Below are positions 23,853-31,463 of a DNA stretch of 64,000 nt, piece after piece. How positions within the stretch are numbered: position 1 is the stretch's first letter; the number at the start of each line of letters is the position of its first letter. Under the pieces are notes generated by a model. It made no database searches and had not been told where the DNA came from. It worked only from the letters and a program-made list of their open reading frames with translations. A program made the translations under genes and the position numbers. This DNA comes from a bacterium (GTDB taxonomy: Bacteria > Hydrothermota > Tepidihabitantia > SM23-42 > JAOAFX01): contig DASVHD010000049.1 of NCBI GenBank assembly GCA_036382775.1, positions 1-64,000 on the forward strand. The letters are read 5' to 3'.

Positions 23853-25010
23853 CTAACCGGATTTTCTCTGGTCACGCAGCTGCCGCTGAAAGCAGTCTTC
23901 ACCGTCGCAACACACGTGGCAATCCCTTTTCAAGGCGCGCAGACCGGTGAATTCCACCGACGGCGTCAGGTATCCATCCTTGACCGGTTCCTGCTTCATG
24001 AGATCGGTGCTCAGATATTTTTTGTTGTCGTCGGCGAAGACCGTGACGACAATTTTCCCGGGGCCCATGAGTTCCTGGATCTTTAGAGCGCCAAGAAAAT
24101 TCGCGCCTGATGATATGCCGACTGCTAACCCCAGCTGAGCGCTGATCTTCTGTGCCGCGAGGATCGCGTCGCCATCGCAAACAGAGACAACGCCGTCCAG
24201 TTCATCGAGTTTGACGATCGCTGGAATGAATTCGTCGGATATGCCCTGGATCCGGTGAACACCGACCTTATGACCCGTCGAGAGGGTGGGCGATTCAGCC
24301 GGCTCCAGAGGGTGGATCTTTACATCCGGCTTCATCCGTTTGAAATACCGGCCTACGCCCATGATCGTTCCGCCCGTGCCGACACCGGCGACGAACGCAC
24401 CGGGCTGCAACTGCCGGGATGCGAGCTGCCACCAGATCTCAGGTCCGGTCGTGGTTTCGTGAGCTTCAATGTTCGCTTCGTTGGAAAACTGGCATGGCAG
24501 AAAAATACCATGTTCGCACTTTGCCAGTTCTTCGGTCAGGCGGATGCTGCCGAGAAAACCGCCCTGCTCGCGGGTTACGAGACGGATATCGGCGCCCAGG
24601 CTTTTTATCAATTCGATCCGTTCGTGGCTCATCCAGTTGGGCATGAAAATAACGACCGGATGACCGAGGCACCGGCCGATCGCTGAAAAAGCGATACCGG
24701 TGTTCCCGCTGGTAGCTTCGGCAATGCAGTCGCCCTGATGGATGGCACCCTTTTCGTACGCGCGTTTAAGGATATGCAGTGCCATGCGGTCCTTGATGCT
24801 GCCCGTAAAATTCAGGTATTCGGCCTTGGCGTACACCACACGCGGTCCGCCGCGGTATATGAAATGGAGTTCCAGCAACGGCGTGTTCCCGATGAGGTGG
24901 CGAAGTTTCCCGAAAGTCTCAGCCACTGAGTTCGATTTGCATATTTCAGTGTAGCCCGCTTCTTTTTGTACCCGAACATTTTTTCCGACTGGTGTTTTCC
25001 TTTTAGGCAT
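23853..25010 (-). CDS. Cysteine synthase family PLP enzyme with Cys-rich tail
   Basis: 385 residues. It is a fold-type II PLP enzyme of the cysteine synthase/cystathionine beta-synthase group. [13 protein letters not shown] opens the domain, the PLP lysine is in [11 protein letters not shown], and the substrate loop is [24 protein letters not shown] binds the phosphate and [13 protein letters not shown] closes the core. It should make cysteine or cystathionine from an activated serine and a sulfur donor. An N-terminal extension of ~30 residues and a C-terminal tail with [10 protein letters not shown] are extra and could bind metal. The -10 box lies only 8 nt before the ATG. Confidence 0.9.
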   Translation of the reverse strand: MPKRKTPVGKNVRVQKEAGYTEICKSNSVAETFGKLRHLIGNTPLLELHFIYRGGPRVVYAKAEYLNFTGSIKDRMALHILKRAYEKGAIHQGDCIAEATSGNTGIAFSAIGRCLGHPVVIFMPNWMSHERIELIKSLGADIRLVTREQGGFLGSIRLTEELAKCEHGIFLPCQFSNEANIEAHETTTGPEIWWQLASRQLQPGAFVAGVGTGGTIMGVGRYFKRMKPDVKIHPLEPAESPTLSTGHKVGVHRIQGISDEFIPAIVKLDELDGVVSVCDGDAILAAQKISAQLGLAVGISSGANFLGALKIQELMGPGKIVVTVFADDNKKYLSTDLMKQEPVKDGYLTPSVEFTGLRALKRDCHVCCDGEDCFQRQLRDQRKSG

Positions 25011-25018
25011 GTGGTTTA

Positions 25019-25046
25019 ATTATATCCCGATTACGCTCCGAGTCAA
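25019..25046 (-). promoter_or_regulatory. Promoter of the cysteine synthase gene, near-leaderless
   Basis: Minus strand TTGACT (25041-25046), 16 nt, TATAAT (25019-25024), then 8 nt to the ATG at 25010. No ribosome binding site fits in between. Confidence 0.65.
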
Positions 25047-25095
25047 TAAAGCCCGGATCGGATCGCAAGGCACCAAAAAATAACCTTCACCGTGT

Positions 25096-25899
25096 TTAAG
25101 AATCCGGAACGAACCGCCTTATCACATCCCCGATCTGTTTTTTGGTCAATCCCTGGAACTTGTTCCCCGAGGCCCGGCAAAGCAGATATATCGCCGCAGC
25201 TTTATTCGCCACATCGATGAGATCTAATGCCTGGAAGACATTGTCACCGACCGCTGCGCACCCGTGTTTTTCCCAGAGAACTACCCGGTGCCGCGTCAGA
25301 GCTGACATGGTCACGGCTGACAGTTCCTTGGTTCCCGGGCACCGGTATGGCGCCAGTCCGATGCCCTCAGGCAGGGCGATCGCTACTTCCGGATGGGCCG
25401 AAAACAGCAGATCGTTAAGAGCCTTCTCACTGACGGCGTAATCGGGGATATGGCTAAGTGCGATGAGATGGATCGGATGGGTGTGCATAAAGACTTTCTG
25501 GCTTTTGTGTTCATGGCGCATCAGCGCGTGTACGGCAAGATGGCTGTCGATCTCCGACGTGGGCCGCGACTTATCGCCGTTACCGCCCCATAACAAGGTG
25601 TATCTTTTACCGGATGCTGACAACTTTATCAGCATGAGGTTCCTGGTTGGCGCTTTTAAGATATCGCGCATGCGCGAGCCGGCAACGGTTACAAGAAGGC
25701 ACCGCTGCGAAAGTGCCGGATCAATGCGCATAGAAGGTTTGAATAACTTAAAACGACCTGCTGGCCGCGCCGATATCATATCGGTAACATCAACCGAAAT
25801 ATTCCCCGCATTCTGCTCAGCCCATCCTTTCATCCACAGCCATTGGGCGACCACGGCGACGTCCTGGATAACTTTTTTCAATTTCCGGCTGATTCGCAT
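25096..25899 (-). CDS. rhaD: Class II aldolase, rhamnulose-1-phosphate aldolase-like
   Basis: 267 residues. The class II aldolase/adducin fold uses zinc held by His residues: HTHPIHLIALSH gives two and EKHGCAAVG the third. WLWMKGWAEQNAGNISVDVT is the RhaD-like N-terminus with the GN.S phosphate loop. RhaD splits L-rhamnulose-1-phosphate into dihydroxyacetone phosphate and L-lactaldehyde. The adjacent rhamnosidase-like gene supports a rhamnose role (inference), but rhaA and rhaB are not here. TAAGGAGG precedes the ATG. It is the last gene of a three-gene minus-strand operon. Confidence 0.8.
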   Translation of the reverse strand: MRISRKLKKVIQDVAVVAQWLWMKGWAEQNAGNISVDVTDMISARPAGRFKLFKPSMRIDPALSQRCLLVTVAGSRMRDILKAPTRNLMLIKLSASGKRYTLLWGGNGDKSRPTSEIDSHLAVHALMRHEHKSQKVFMHTHPIHLIALSHIPDYAVSEKALNDLLFSAHPEVAIALPEGIGLAPYRCPGTKELSAVTMSALTRHRVVLWEKHGCAAVGDNVFQALDLIDVANKAAAIYLLCRASGNKFQGLTKKQIGDVIRRFVPDS

Positions 25900-25902
25900 T
25901 CA

Positions 25903-27717
25903 CTACCTCCTTATCAGGACTGTACCTTTATTGCTTATGCTCATCATGATCGACTGGTACGGCTTAAACTTAAGGGTGATCTTCCGGTGCCGTCCGTTGT
26001 AGTTAAGCGTTAATGGCACGCGGTATATTTTTTTGACCGGACGCTGGTACGGCATTGGATAAGTGATGCTCCTGGTCATAGGGTGGGCGAAAAATATCAA
26101 CAACTTTTTCTTAACCTGCCGTACCCAGAATTCGGGGATCTCTTTGCCCTGGATCAAAGGGACCGGGCGGCGTAATCCTTGAAACGAACGCCGGACATTG
26201 GACAGGGATAACAACTCGCCGATCATGCGCCCATAGCGAACTGATTTAATGTGCCCGGGCTGGTGCGGCACCGTTCTTAAACGGACCGGGCAGCCGCGTC
26301 TTGCCAGTCTGAGGATATGGCGCAGCATGTCAAGATCAAGGTATTGTGCCGCTATATACAGCATGTCGAATATCGTTGTGCCGCAGCGAAGTTTGCCCTG
26401 CCGGTAATCGGCTTGACGCAGAAAATACGGCGATATCCATAATGGTTGAAAGCCCTTCAGTTCTTCAGGTATTTTGGTCTCCTGATGTTCCCAGTAATAC
26501 CGGCTGCTGATCTTTTGAAGTTTCGCCGGGAGCTCATTTTTCATCCACGCTTCCTCGAGCGGGAGGTAGACAGCAATATCTGTGTAGACCTTGCCGCGCC
26601 TCATCATGCTGCTGATGCGCTTCAGGTACTTGTTGAAGGATTTGATGCAAGGTGCAAAAGCGCTGTCAGGACCGACATGGACCGTGGCATAAAATTCGTT
26701 CGAACTCCCGACGGGATTGAACGGCATGCCGTGCCAGACGATAAAATTAATGCCATTGGCGAACATCGCATCGGCCAGCAGTTTAAGGTCCCGGATCTTT
26801 TCCATTTTATGGTACGGACCGGACCTGGGATACGGTTTCCATCCGTACAGGCAAGTGAATGTTTCGGCTGAAACTATTGCTTTATCACTGAGCGCAGCGG
26901 CCGAAGCCGCGAACCGCGAGAATGACGGGTCGAAAAGTATCGCTTCGCTTTCCGGCACATCGACCGCAGCATATGCGGCTACAAGGTCGGTCGGCGCGCC
27001 ATGGCACTGGACGCGCGAAATAGAATTCAAGCGGCGACAGATCTTTGTGAAGGACCGGTAGAATTCGTTGAGTACGTAATCGGCAAGTAGTTTCCGGTAG
27101 TCATAGCGGACATCAGGATATGAGTCGATCCTGGGCATGTACCCGCGCACATCATATCCGTAAACCCGTCTGAATCGTTTATCAAAACCCCTGGCCCATA
27201 AGCCGTGTGTATCGGCCTCCCATGAATCGCAGAACAGGGCAGAGGGTTTTCCGCGCAGCGCCGGTTTCAGCGCCGCCGCCATTTTGCGGGAGTAATTGCC
27301 AAGCGCTTTTCGGCTGAGATGGTTCAATATGTAACCCGGACTCGAGTGCGGCATTTCCCATGACCGGTCGAGGCGCTGGGTGGATAATCCCCGGTAGGTC
27401 AACGCCGCGTCTGGGCGTCGCACGTTGGAGCCGCCAAAGGGCCAGAGCGTGCCGAACGTAAAATCACAGCCAAGACCAAGATCGGTCGACCGCCGTTTGG
27501 TAAAGGCCGCCAGTTCGGTCCATTCCCTGGACAGCCACCGGGGACCCGGCCGGGAATCCGGCAAAGGATATACCCATGCAACTTCCACGCCGCCAAAGCC
27601 GTTTTTTTTAAGCCACCGCAGCTGGTCTACGATATCCTTTTTGCGTATTTGCCCGGAGAACCACCACCACCGGGTGTAGGGTTTTGAATTCCGGTATAGT
27701 GATATTGAAGTCTGCAA
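25903..27717 (-). CDS. GH106-like alpha-L-rhamnosidase family protein, short form
   Basis: 604 residues, no signal peptide. The N-terminus SKPYTRWWWFSG, with GFGGVEVAWVYPLPDSRPG and LGLGCDFTFGTLWPFGG, matches the (beta/alpha)8 barrel of GH106-like rhamnosidases. SAETFTCLYGWKPY and GINFIVWHGMPF are later barrel motifs. Known GH106 enzymes usually exceed 900 residues; this one keeps the catalytic barrel and lacks most C-terminal beta domains. It starts at a TTG without a clear ribosome binding site, 14 nt after the GNAT-like gene, and 3 nt before rhaD. A cytoplasmic enzyme acting on imported oligosaccharides would fit. Confidence 0.72.
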   Translation of the reverse strand: MQTSISLYRNSKPYTRWWWFSGQIRKKDIVDQLRWLKKNGFGGVEVAWVYPLPDSRPGPRWLSREWTELAAFTKRRSTDLGLGCDFTFGTLWPFGGSNVRRPDAALTYRGLSTQRLDRSWEMPHSSPGYILNHLSRKALGNYSRKMAAALKPALRGKPSALFCDSWEADTHGLWARGFDKRFRRVYGYDVRGYMPRIDSYPDVRYDYRKLLADYVLNEFYRSFTKICRRLNSISRVQCHGAPTDLVAAYAAVDVPESEAILFDPSFSRFAASAAALSDKAIVSAETFTCLYGWKPYPRSGPYHKMEKIRDLKLLADAMFANGINFIVWHGMPFNPVGSSNEFYATVHVGPDSAFAPCIKSFNKYLKRISSMMRRGKVYTDIAVYLPLEEAWMKNELPAKLQKISSRYYWEHQETKIPEELKGFQPLWISPYFLRQADYRQGKLRCGTTIFDMLYIAAQYLDLDMLRHILRLARRGCPVRLRTVPHQPGHIKSVRYGRMIGELLSLSNVRRSFQGLRRPVPLIQGKEIPEFWVRQVKKKLLIFFAHPMTRSITYPMPYQRPVKKIYRVPLTLNYNGRHRKITLKFKPYQSIMMSISNKGTVLIRR

Positions 27718-27730
27718 TGTTAAGGCATCG

Positions 27731-28849
27731 TTATTGGACCGTCATTTCGTATATGCGATACTTTTTATAGATCTTGCCACCGATCGCGAGGTCAAACTTG
27801 TTTATCAAATCGTTATCCTCCAGGTTCCAGCCAAGTTCGCACCAATCATAACCCAGCCGGATATTCGCCTTTTCCGATTCATAATAAAGGACCGCGATAA
27901 TGCCGGTTTCGCGGTATTCCTTCAGAACACCACCAATCAGAGAACGAACGCCCGTGACCCGCCGTTTGTAATATAAAAATTTAAGCATTTCCAGAAGCCC
28001 CATACGACCATTCAATTTTTTCAGCACTTGGTTGACGTCGGGAACGGTGACGGTTACGCCTACGGGCTTGCCATCCATTTCCGCGAAAAGCACAAGTTCA
28101 GGATCAACGAATTGTTTTAATTTCTTGGCAGCGAGATTCATTTCAGCGTCGGTCATAGGCACGAATCCCCAGTTCTTTTCCCATCCTGCGTTATAAATAT
28201 CTTTTAGAAATTGAGCGTCCCTTTCGAAATTTCTCATGTCGAAATGCCTGACCGTTACACCGGTCCTTGTTTTTATCCGTTCGATCATTTTATCGATACG
28301 GGCCGGGATCCCATCCTTGGCATACTTAATGAGCGCGTACAGGTCTTTGGCTTTTTTCAAGCCGTGCTGATCGGCCAGATCAAGATAATATTTGTGCGTA
28401 TAAGGCATCATCACCGTTGGCGGCAGATCAAATCCTTCCAATAAGAACGCGTTCTCGTCGTTCATGCTGGGGTTGGTTGGGCCGCGCATGATGGTCATTT
28501 TTTCTCCCCGGAGCCAGTCGTTCGCTTTTTTCCATAACCCATCCGCGCACTCCTGGTCATTGATGCATTCGAAGAACCCGAAGAAGCCGGTTTTCTCTTC
28601 ATGGAACCGTAAATGATTTTCATCAACGATCGCCGCGATCCGGCCGACGGGTTTTCCATTGTCGGTGGCAAGGAAGAGTTCGCGCCGGGCGTGCTGCCAG
28701 AAAGGATTTTCCTCCAATGACAGGGTTTCTTTTACTTCATTGATCAGGGGTGGTATCCAGCACTGGTTGCCCTTGTATACGCTCCAGGGCAGCATAATAA
28801 AATCATCAAGTTGCTTCTTGTCGGTGACGCGTTCTACCTGAAGATTCAT
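27731..28849 (-). CDS. GNAT-like conserved protein
   Basis: 372 residues. It resembles a widespread, poorly characterised family with an acyltransferase (GNAT) fold: FIMLPWSVYKGNQCWIPPL at the N-terminus, a strand-turn ELFLATDNGKPVGRIAAIVD, FFGFFECINDQECADGLWKK, and GPTNPSMNDENAFLLEGFD. A second GNAT-like half includes VLFAEMDGKPVGVTVTVPD. The substrate is unknown. It is promoter-proximal in the operon with the GH106-like and rhaD genes, though a functional tie is unproven. Its -10 box sits 8 nt before the ATG. Confidence 0.75.
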   Translation of the reverse strand: MNLQVERVTDKKQLDDFIMLPWSVYKGNQCWIPPLINEVKETLSLEENPFWQHARRELFLATDNGKPVGRIAAIVDENHLRFHEEKTGFFGFFECINDQECADGLWKKANDWLRGEKMTIMRGPTNPSMNDENAFLLEGFDLPPTVMMPYTHKYYLDLADQHGLKKAKDLYALIKYAKDGIPARIDKMIERIKTRTGVTVRHFDMRNFERDAQFLKDIYNAGWEKNWGFVPMTDAEMNLAAKKLKQFVDPELVLFAEMDGKPVGVTVTVPDVNQVLKKLNGRMGLLEMLKFLYYKRRVTGVRSLIGGVLKEYRETGIIAVLYYESEKANIRLGYDWCELGWNLEDNDLINKFDLAIGGKIYKKYRIYEMTVQ

Positions 28850-28857
28850 TGCAGATA

Positions 28858-28885
28858 ATTATATCAACATTTTACGTTAAGTCAA
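28858..28885 (-). promoter_or_regulatory. Promoter of the GNAT-rhamnosidase-rhaD operon, near-leaderless
   Basis: Minus strand TTGACT (28880-28885), 16 nt, TATAAT (28858-28863), then 8 nt to the ATG at 28849. Confidence 0.65.
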
Positions 28886-28945
28886 TGAACCGTCACAAGA
28901 CCGATAATTTCAAGGCTGACCGCATCCGTCGGTTATGATCCGGTG

Positions 28946-30421
28946 TTACCCGATCTTTTTGGCGCACTTGACGGCCGCGGTGATCGCGCTGGGCACCCCG
29001 CCGATCTGGCATGACCAGCAGGAACCGATCAGCAGGTTTTTGAACGGCGTGTTGATATTGACGCTTATGAAATCGCCATAGAACTTATTCTTCGGGTTCC
29101 AGCTCCAGGCCGAGGTCGCGCCATCCGTATTCCCGGTATAACGCTCAAAGGTCAGCGGCGTGGCCGCATCTTCGACTTCGATATACCGCGGCAGGTCCGG
29201 GATGACTTTTTGCGCTTTTTTGATCATTGCTTTCTTCGCTTGTTGTTTTAGATCTTCATACTGCTTTTTGTCGCCGCCGCCCCAGTTATTGAGCCAGTGG
29301 AAAGGCGCCATGGTCTGGAGCATGAGCGACGATTTTCCTTCCGGGGCGAGCCGGGCACTGTGCAGGGAAGGTGAGTAAAGCAGTAGCGAGGTTTTACTGA
29401 AATATTCCAGGTCGTCGGAATCGCGGATATCCGCACCGGCACTGGCGTCATGCAGGTGAACGTGGGCAGATTTCATATGGCGCCTGAGTTCTTCGTTGCC
29501 CAGCCTAAGCCCGAGATAAACCACGAATATGCCTTCGGATACCGCGGTCCCCGCGATCCGGTCGCGGTAATCCGGGGGCAGCGCCGCGGGATCGTCAAGG
29601 AGGTTGAGAAATGTTTTTTTATAATCGCATGAGGATATGACAAAATCAGCAGGATATCGCCTGCCCTTGGCAATGACCCCAACCGCCCGATTGTTCTCAA
29701 TCAGAATTTTATCAACCGGCGAATTTACGAGCAGTTCACCGTTCTGTTGCCTGAAATTATCAGCCAGCGCATCCGCCCAGGACTGCATGCCGTTCTGCAC
29801 TGTCCAGTAGTCGTCAAAAAAGGACATATAAGCGGCGGGAACGATGGCGGCTGACATATCGGGATAACCCAGGCTATTGAAGAACCGGTTCAGGTCGCTG
29901 CCGGGGTCAAAATAACGGGCGGTGAAGTCGGTGACGGTTTCATTCTTATATTTGAAGTAAAGGTACAGGAACCTCGCGACGTTCACGGGATAAGCAAGAT
30001 AGCCAAGGAGGGAATTTGGTCCCATGACCGCCATCAGGGTACCCATCATCATGTCGATGTCACCGAAATATTTGTCGAGCTTTTTTTCGTCCCTTGGATA
30101 CGCCGCGTACACGGCTTGTTTAACATCTCTGAAATTGCGGCAAACCGCATCCATGGCATGCGTTCTGATAGTGGTCACCTGTCGAATGAATCTGATTTTA
30201 TCAAAGACGCCGATCTCTTTCATGATTTTGAAAACCGCGGCTGATGATTCGAACGACAGCGTTCCGCTTTCGAAATAGAACCCATCGCGCCAGAAACCGG
30301 CGGTATAACCGCCCGGCGCCGCGTGTTTTTCGAAGATGGTGACCTTGTGTCCCTTCTTGGCGAGCAGGTTGCCGGCGGTGAGCCCGCCGATGCCGGCGCC
30401 GATGATGACGATCTGCTTCAT
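28946..30421 (-). CDS. CrtI/phytoene-desaturase-like FAD oxidoreductase
   Basis: 491 residues. The N-terminal FAD motif is IVIIGAGIGGLTAGNLLAKK followed by EKHAAPGGYTAGF, typical of the CrtI/RetSat family. The C-terminal FAD-contact region is PFKNLLIGSCWSCQIGGVPS. Members desaturate or isomerise carotenoids or saturate retinol. No other carotenoid gene is in the window, so the substrate is open. AAGGAG precedes the ATG. Upstream it is insulated by the terminator at 30434-30459. Confidence 0.85.
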   Translation of the reverse strand: MKQIVIIGAGIGGLTAGNLLAKKGHKVTIFEKHAAPGGYTAGFWRDGFYFESGTLSFESSAAVFKIMKEIGVFDKIRFIRQVTTIRTHAMDAVCRNFRDVKQAVYAAYPRDEKKLDKYFGDIDMMMGTLMAVMGPNSLLGYLAYPVNVARFLYLYFKYKNETVTDFTARYFDPGSDLNRFFNSLGYPDMSAAIVPAAYMSFFDDYWTVQNGMQSWADALADNFRQQNGELLVNSPVDKILIENNRAVGVIAKGRRYPADFVISSCDYKKTFLNLLDDPAALPPDYRDRIAGTAVSEGIFVVYLGLRLGNEELRRHMKSAHVHLHDASAGADIRDSDDLEYFSKTSLLLYSPSLHSARLAPEGKSSLMLQTMAPFHWLNNWGGGDKKQYEDLKQQAKKAMIKKAQKVIPDLPRYIEVEDAATPLTFERYTGNTDGATSAWSWNPKNKFYGDFISVNINTPFKNLLIGSCWSCQIGGVPSAITAAVKCAKKIG

Positions 30422-30433
30422 GGAGTACTCCTT

Positions 30434-30459
30434 AAAAAAAGGGGGGCTGATCGCCCCCC
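30434..30459 (-). terminator. Rho-independent terminator of the lipoprotein gene
   Basis: GGGGGGC (30441-30447) pairs with GCCCCCC (30453-30459). On the minus strand the hairpin is followed by seven T. It lies 26 nt after the lipoprotein stop codon. Confidence 0.85.
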
Positions 30460-30484
30460 TTTATATGCATGATCATTACCAGAG

Positions 30485-31300
30485 TTAGTTTTCAGCCGCG
30501 TAGTCGCTAAGGACCTTGAGATGTTTCTGAAAGGTTTCTTGACGCTGATCATCGGGAGGGGCATTGGCCGGCGCTTCGATCCCGAAACCAACCGCATCCG
30601 GCGCGTAGATCCCCCAGAAAAATCCGACCGCGCTGCCCTTTATATTGCCTTCTTCGCCGGCAACTATTTTGGGACCGGAATATGCCTCGATATCGACGTA
30701 GCCGCTGCCGTACAGCACCGTATCCACGTCAGAAGGGAACAAACGGCTCGCGGGCAGCGTGAACGATGTGCCTTCGATAATGGTGTCCAGTTCTAGGTCG
30801 AAATCATCGAATCCGCCGGAATTGTCCATGTAGTAATATGAGATATCCACGTACAGCCAGTACCATTGCGCGCCGTTGGATGATCCCCAGGCGATAGACA
30901 GGTTGCTGCCCTGGGTCAGTATGTATCCTGGATCCGGGCTGCTGATCTGAAACTCGGCCGGGATTGTGTCTTTGGCTTCGCCCGAGCCCTCGCCGTAATC
31001 CGCTTTAAACCTGCACTCGGCGCCGGTGCTGAGCCATGGCGCCTCGCCGTTGTAATCAAAGCTGGTGACTCCCACGTAATACATATCAAGAGGGATATGA
31101 ACCGTATCATCGTTTAGGGTAACGAGCGGGATTTCTTTGAATCCGTTGTACTTGTACATATCAATTCCGAAGTCCTTTACGATTGTATCCGTGCCAGCCT
31201 CATAGACCTGTATATAGGCCAGGATGGACGCGCGTTCTCCGCCACCGCAGCTGACAAAGACGAGAGCGATGCCGGTTGCCAAGCACAGTAGTTTTTTCAT
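30485..31300 (-). CDS. Unrecognised lipoprotein
   Basis: 271 residues. The ATG at 31300 is chosen because AGGAGG lies four nt before it. MKKLLCLATGIALVFVSCGG has a signal peptide with lipobox FVSC, so it should be lipid-anchored. The mature protein is acidic and rich in Tyr, Gly and beta-prone stretches (YILTQGSNLSIAWGSSNGAQ), like an extracytoplasmic beta-sandwich. No family is recognised. It is monocistronic with its own promoter and terminator. Confidence 0.75.
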   Translation of the reverse strand: MKKLLCLATGIALVFVSCGGGERASILAYIQVYEAGTDTIVKDFGIDMYKYNGFKEIPLVTLNDDTVHIPLDMYYVGVTSFDYNGEAPWLSTGAECRFKADYGEGSGEAKDTIPAEFQISSPDPGYILTQGSNLSIAWGSSNGAQWYWLYVDISYYYMDNSGGFDDFDLELDTIIEGTSFTLPASRLFPSDVDTVLYGSGYVDIEAYSGPKIVAGEEGNIKGSAVGFFWGIYAPDAVGFGIEAPANAPPDDQRQETFQKHLKVLSDYAAEN

Positions 31301-31333
31301 CAAGCCTCCTTTGTTTGCTTGTTATATTCGTTA

Positions 31334-31361
31334 ATTTTAATCATAAATTGCTGTTTGTCAA
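31334..31361 (-). promoter_or_regulatory. Promoter of the lipoprotein gene
   Basis: Minus strand TTGACA (31356-31361), 16 nt, TAAAAT (31334-31339). It diverges from the helicase promoter. Confidence 0.65.
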
Positions 31362-31371
31362 TGACACGGGC

Positions 31372-31399
31372 TTGAAAGGCATGGAAAAGTAAGTACAAT
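31372..31399 (+). promoter_or_regulatory. Promoter of the nuclease-helicase / GIY-YIG pair
   Basis: TTGAAA (31372-31377), 16 nt, TACAAT (31394-31399), about 60 nt before the helicase start. Confidence 0.5.
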
Positions 31400-31463
31400 A
31401 AAATACCGGATCTCTTTAATGGTCTATATCACGTGGCGGACTGCCGATATCAAGAGGTGATGG

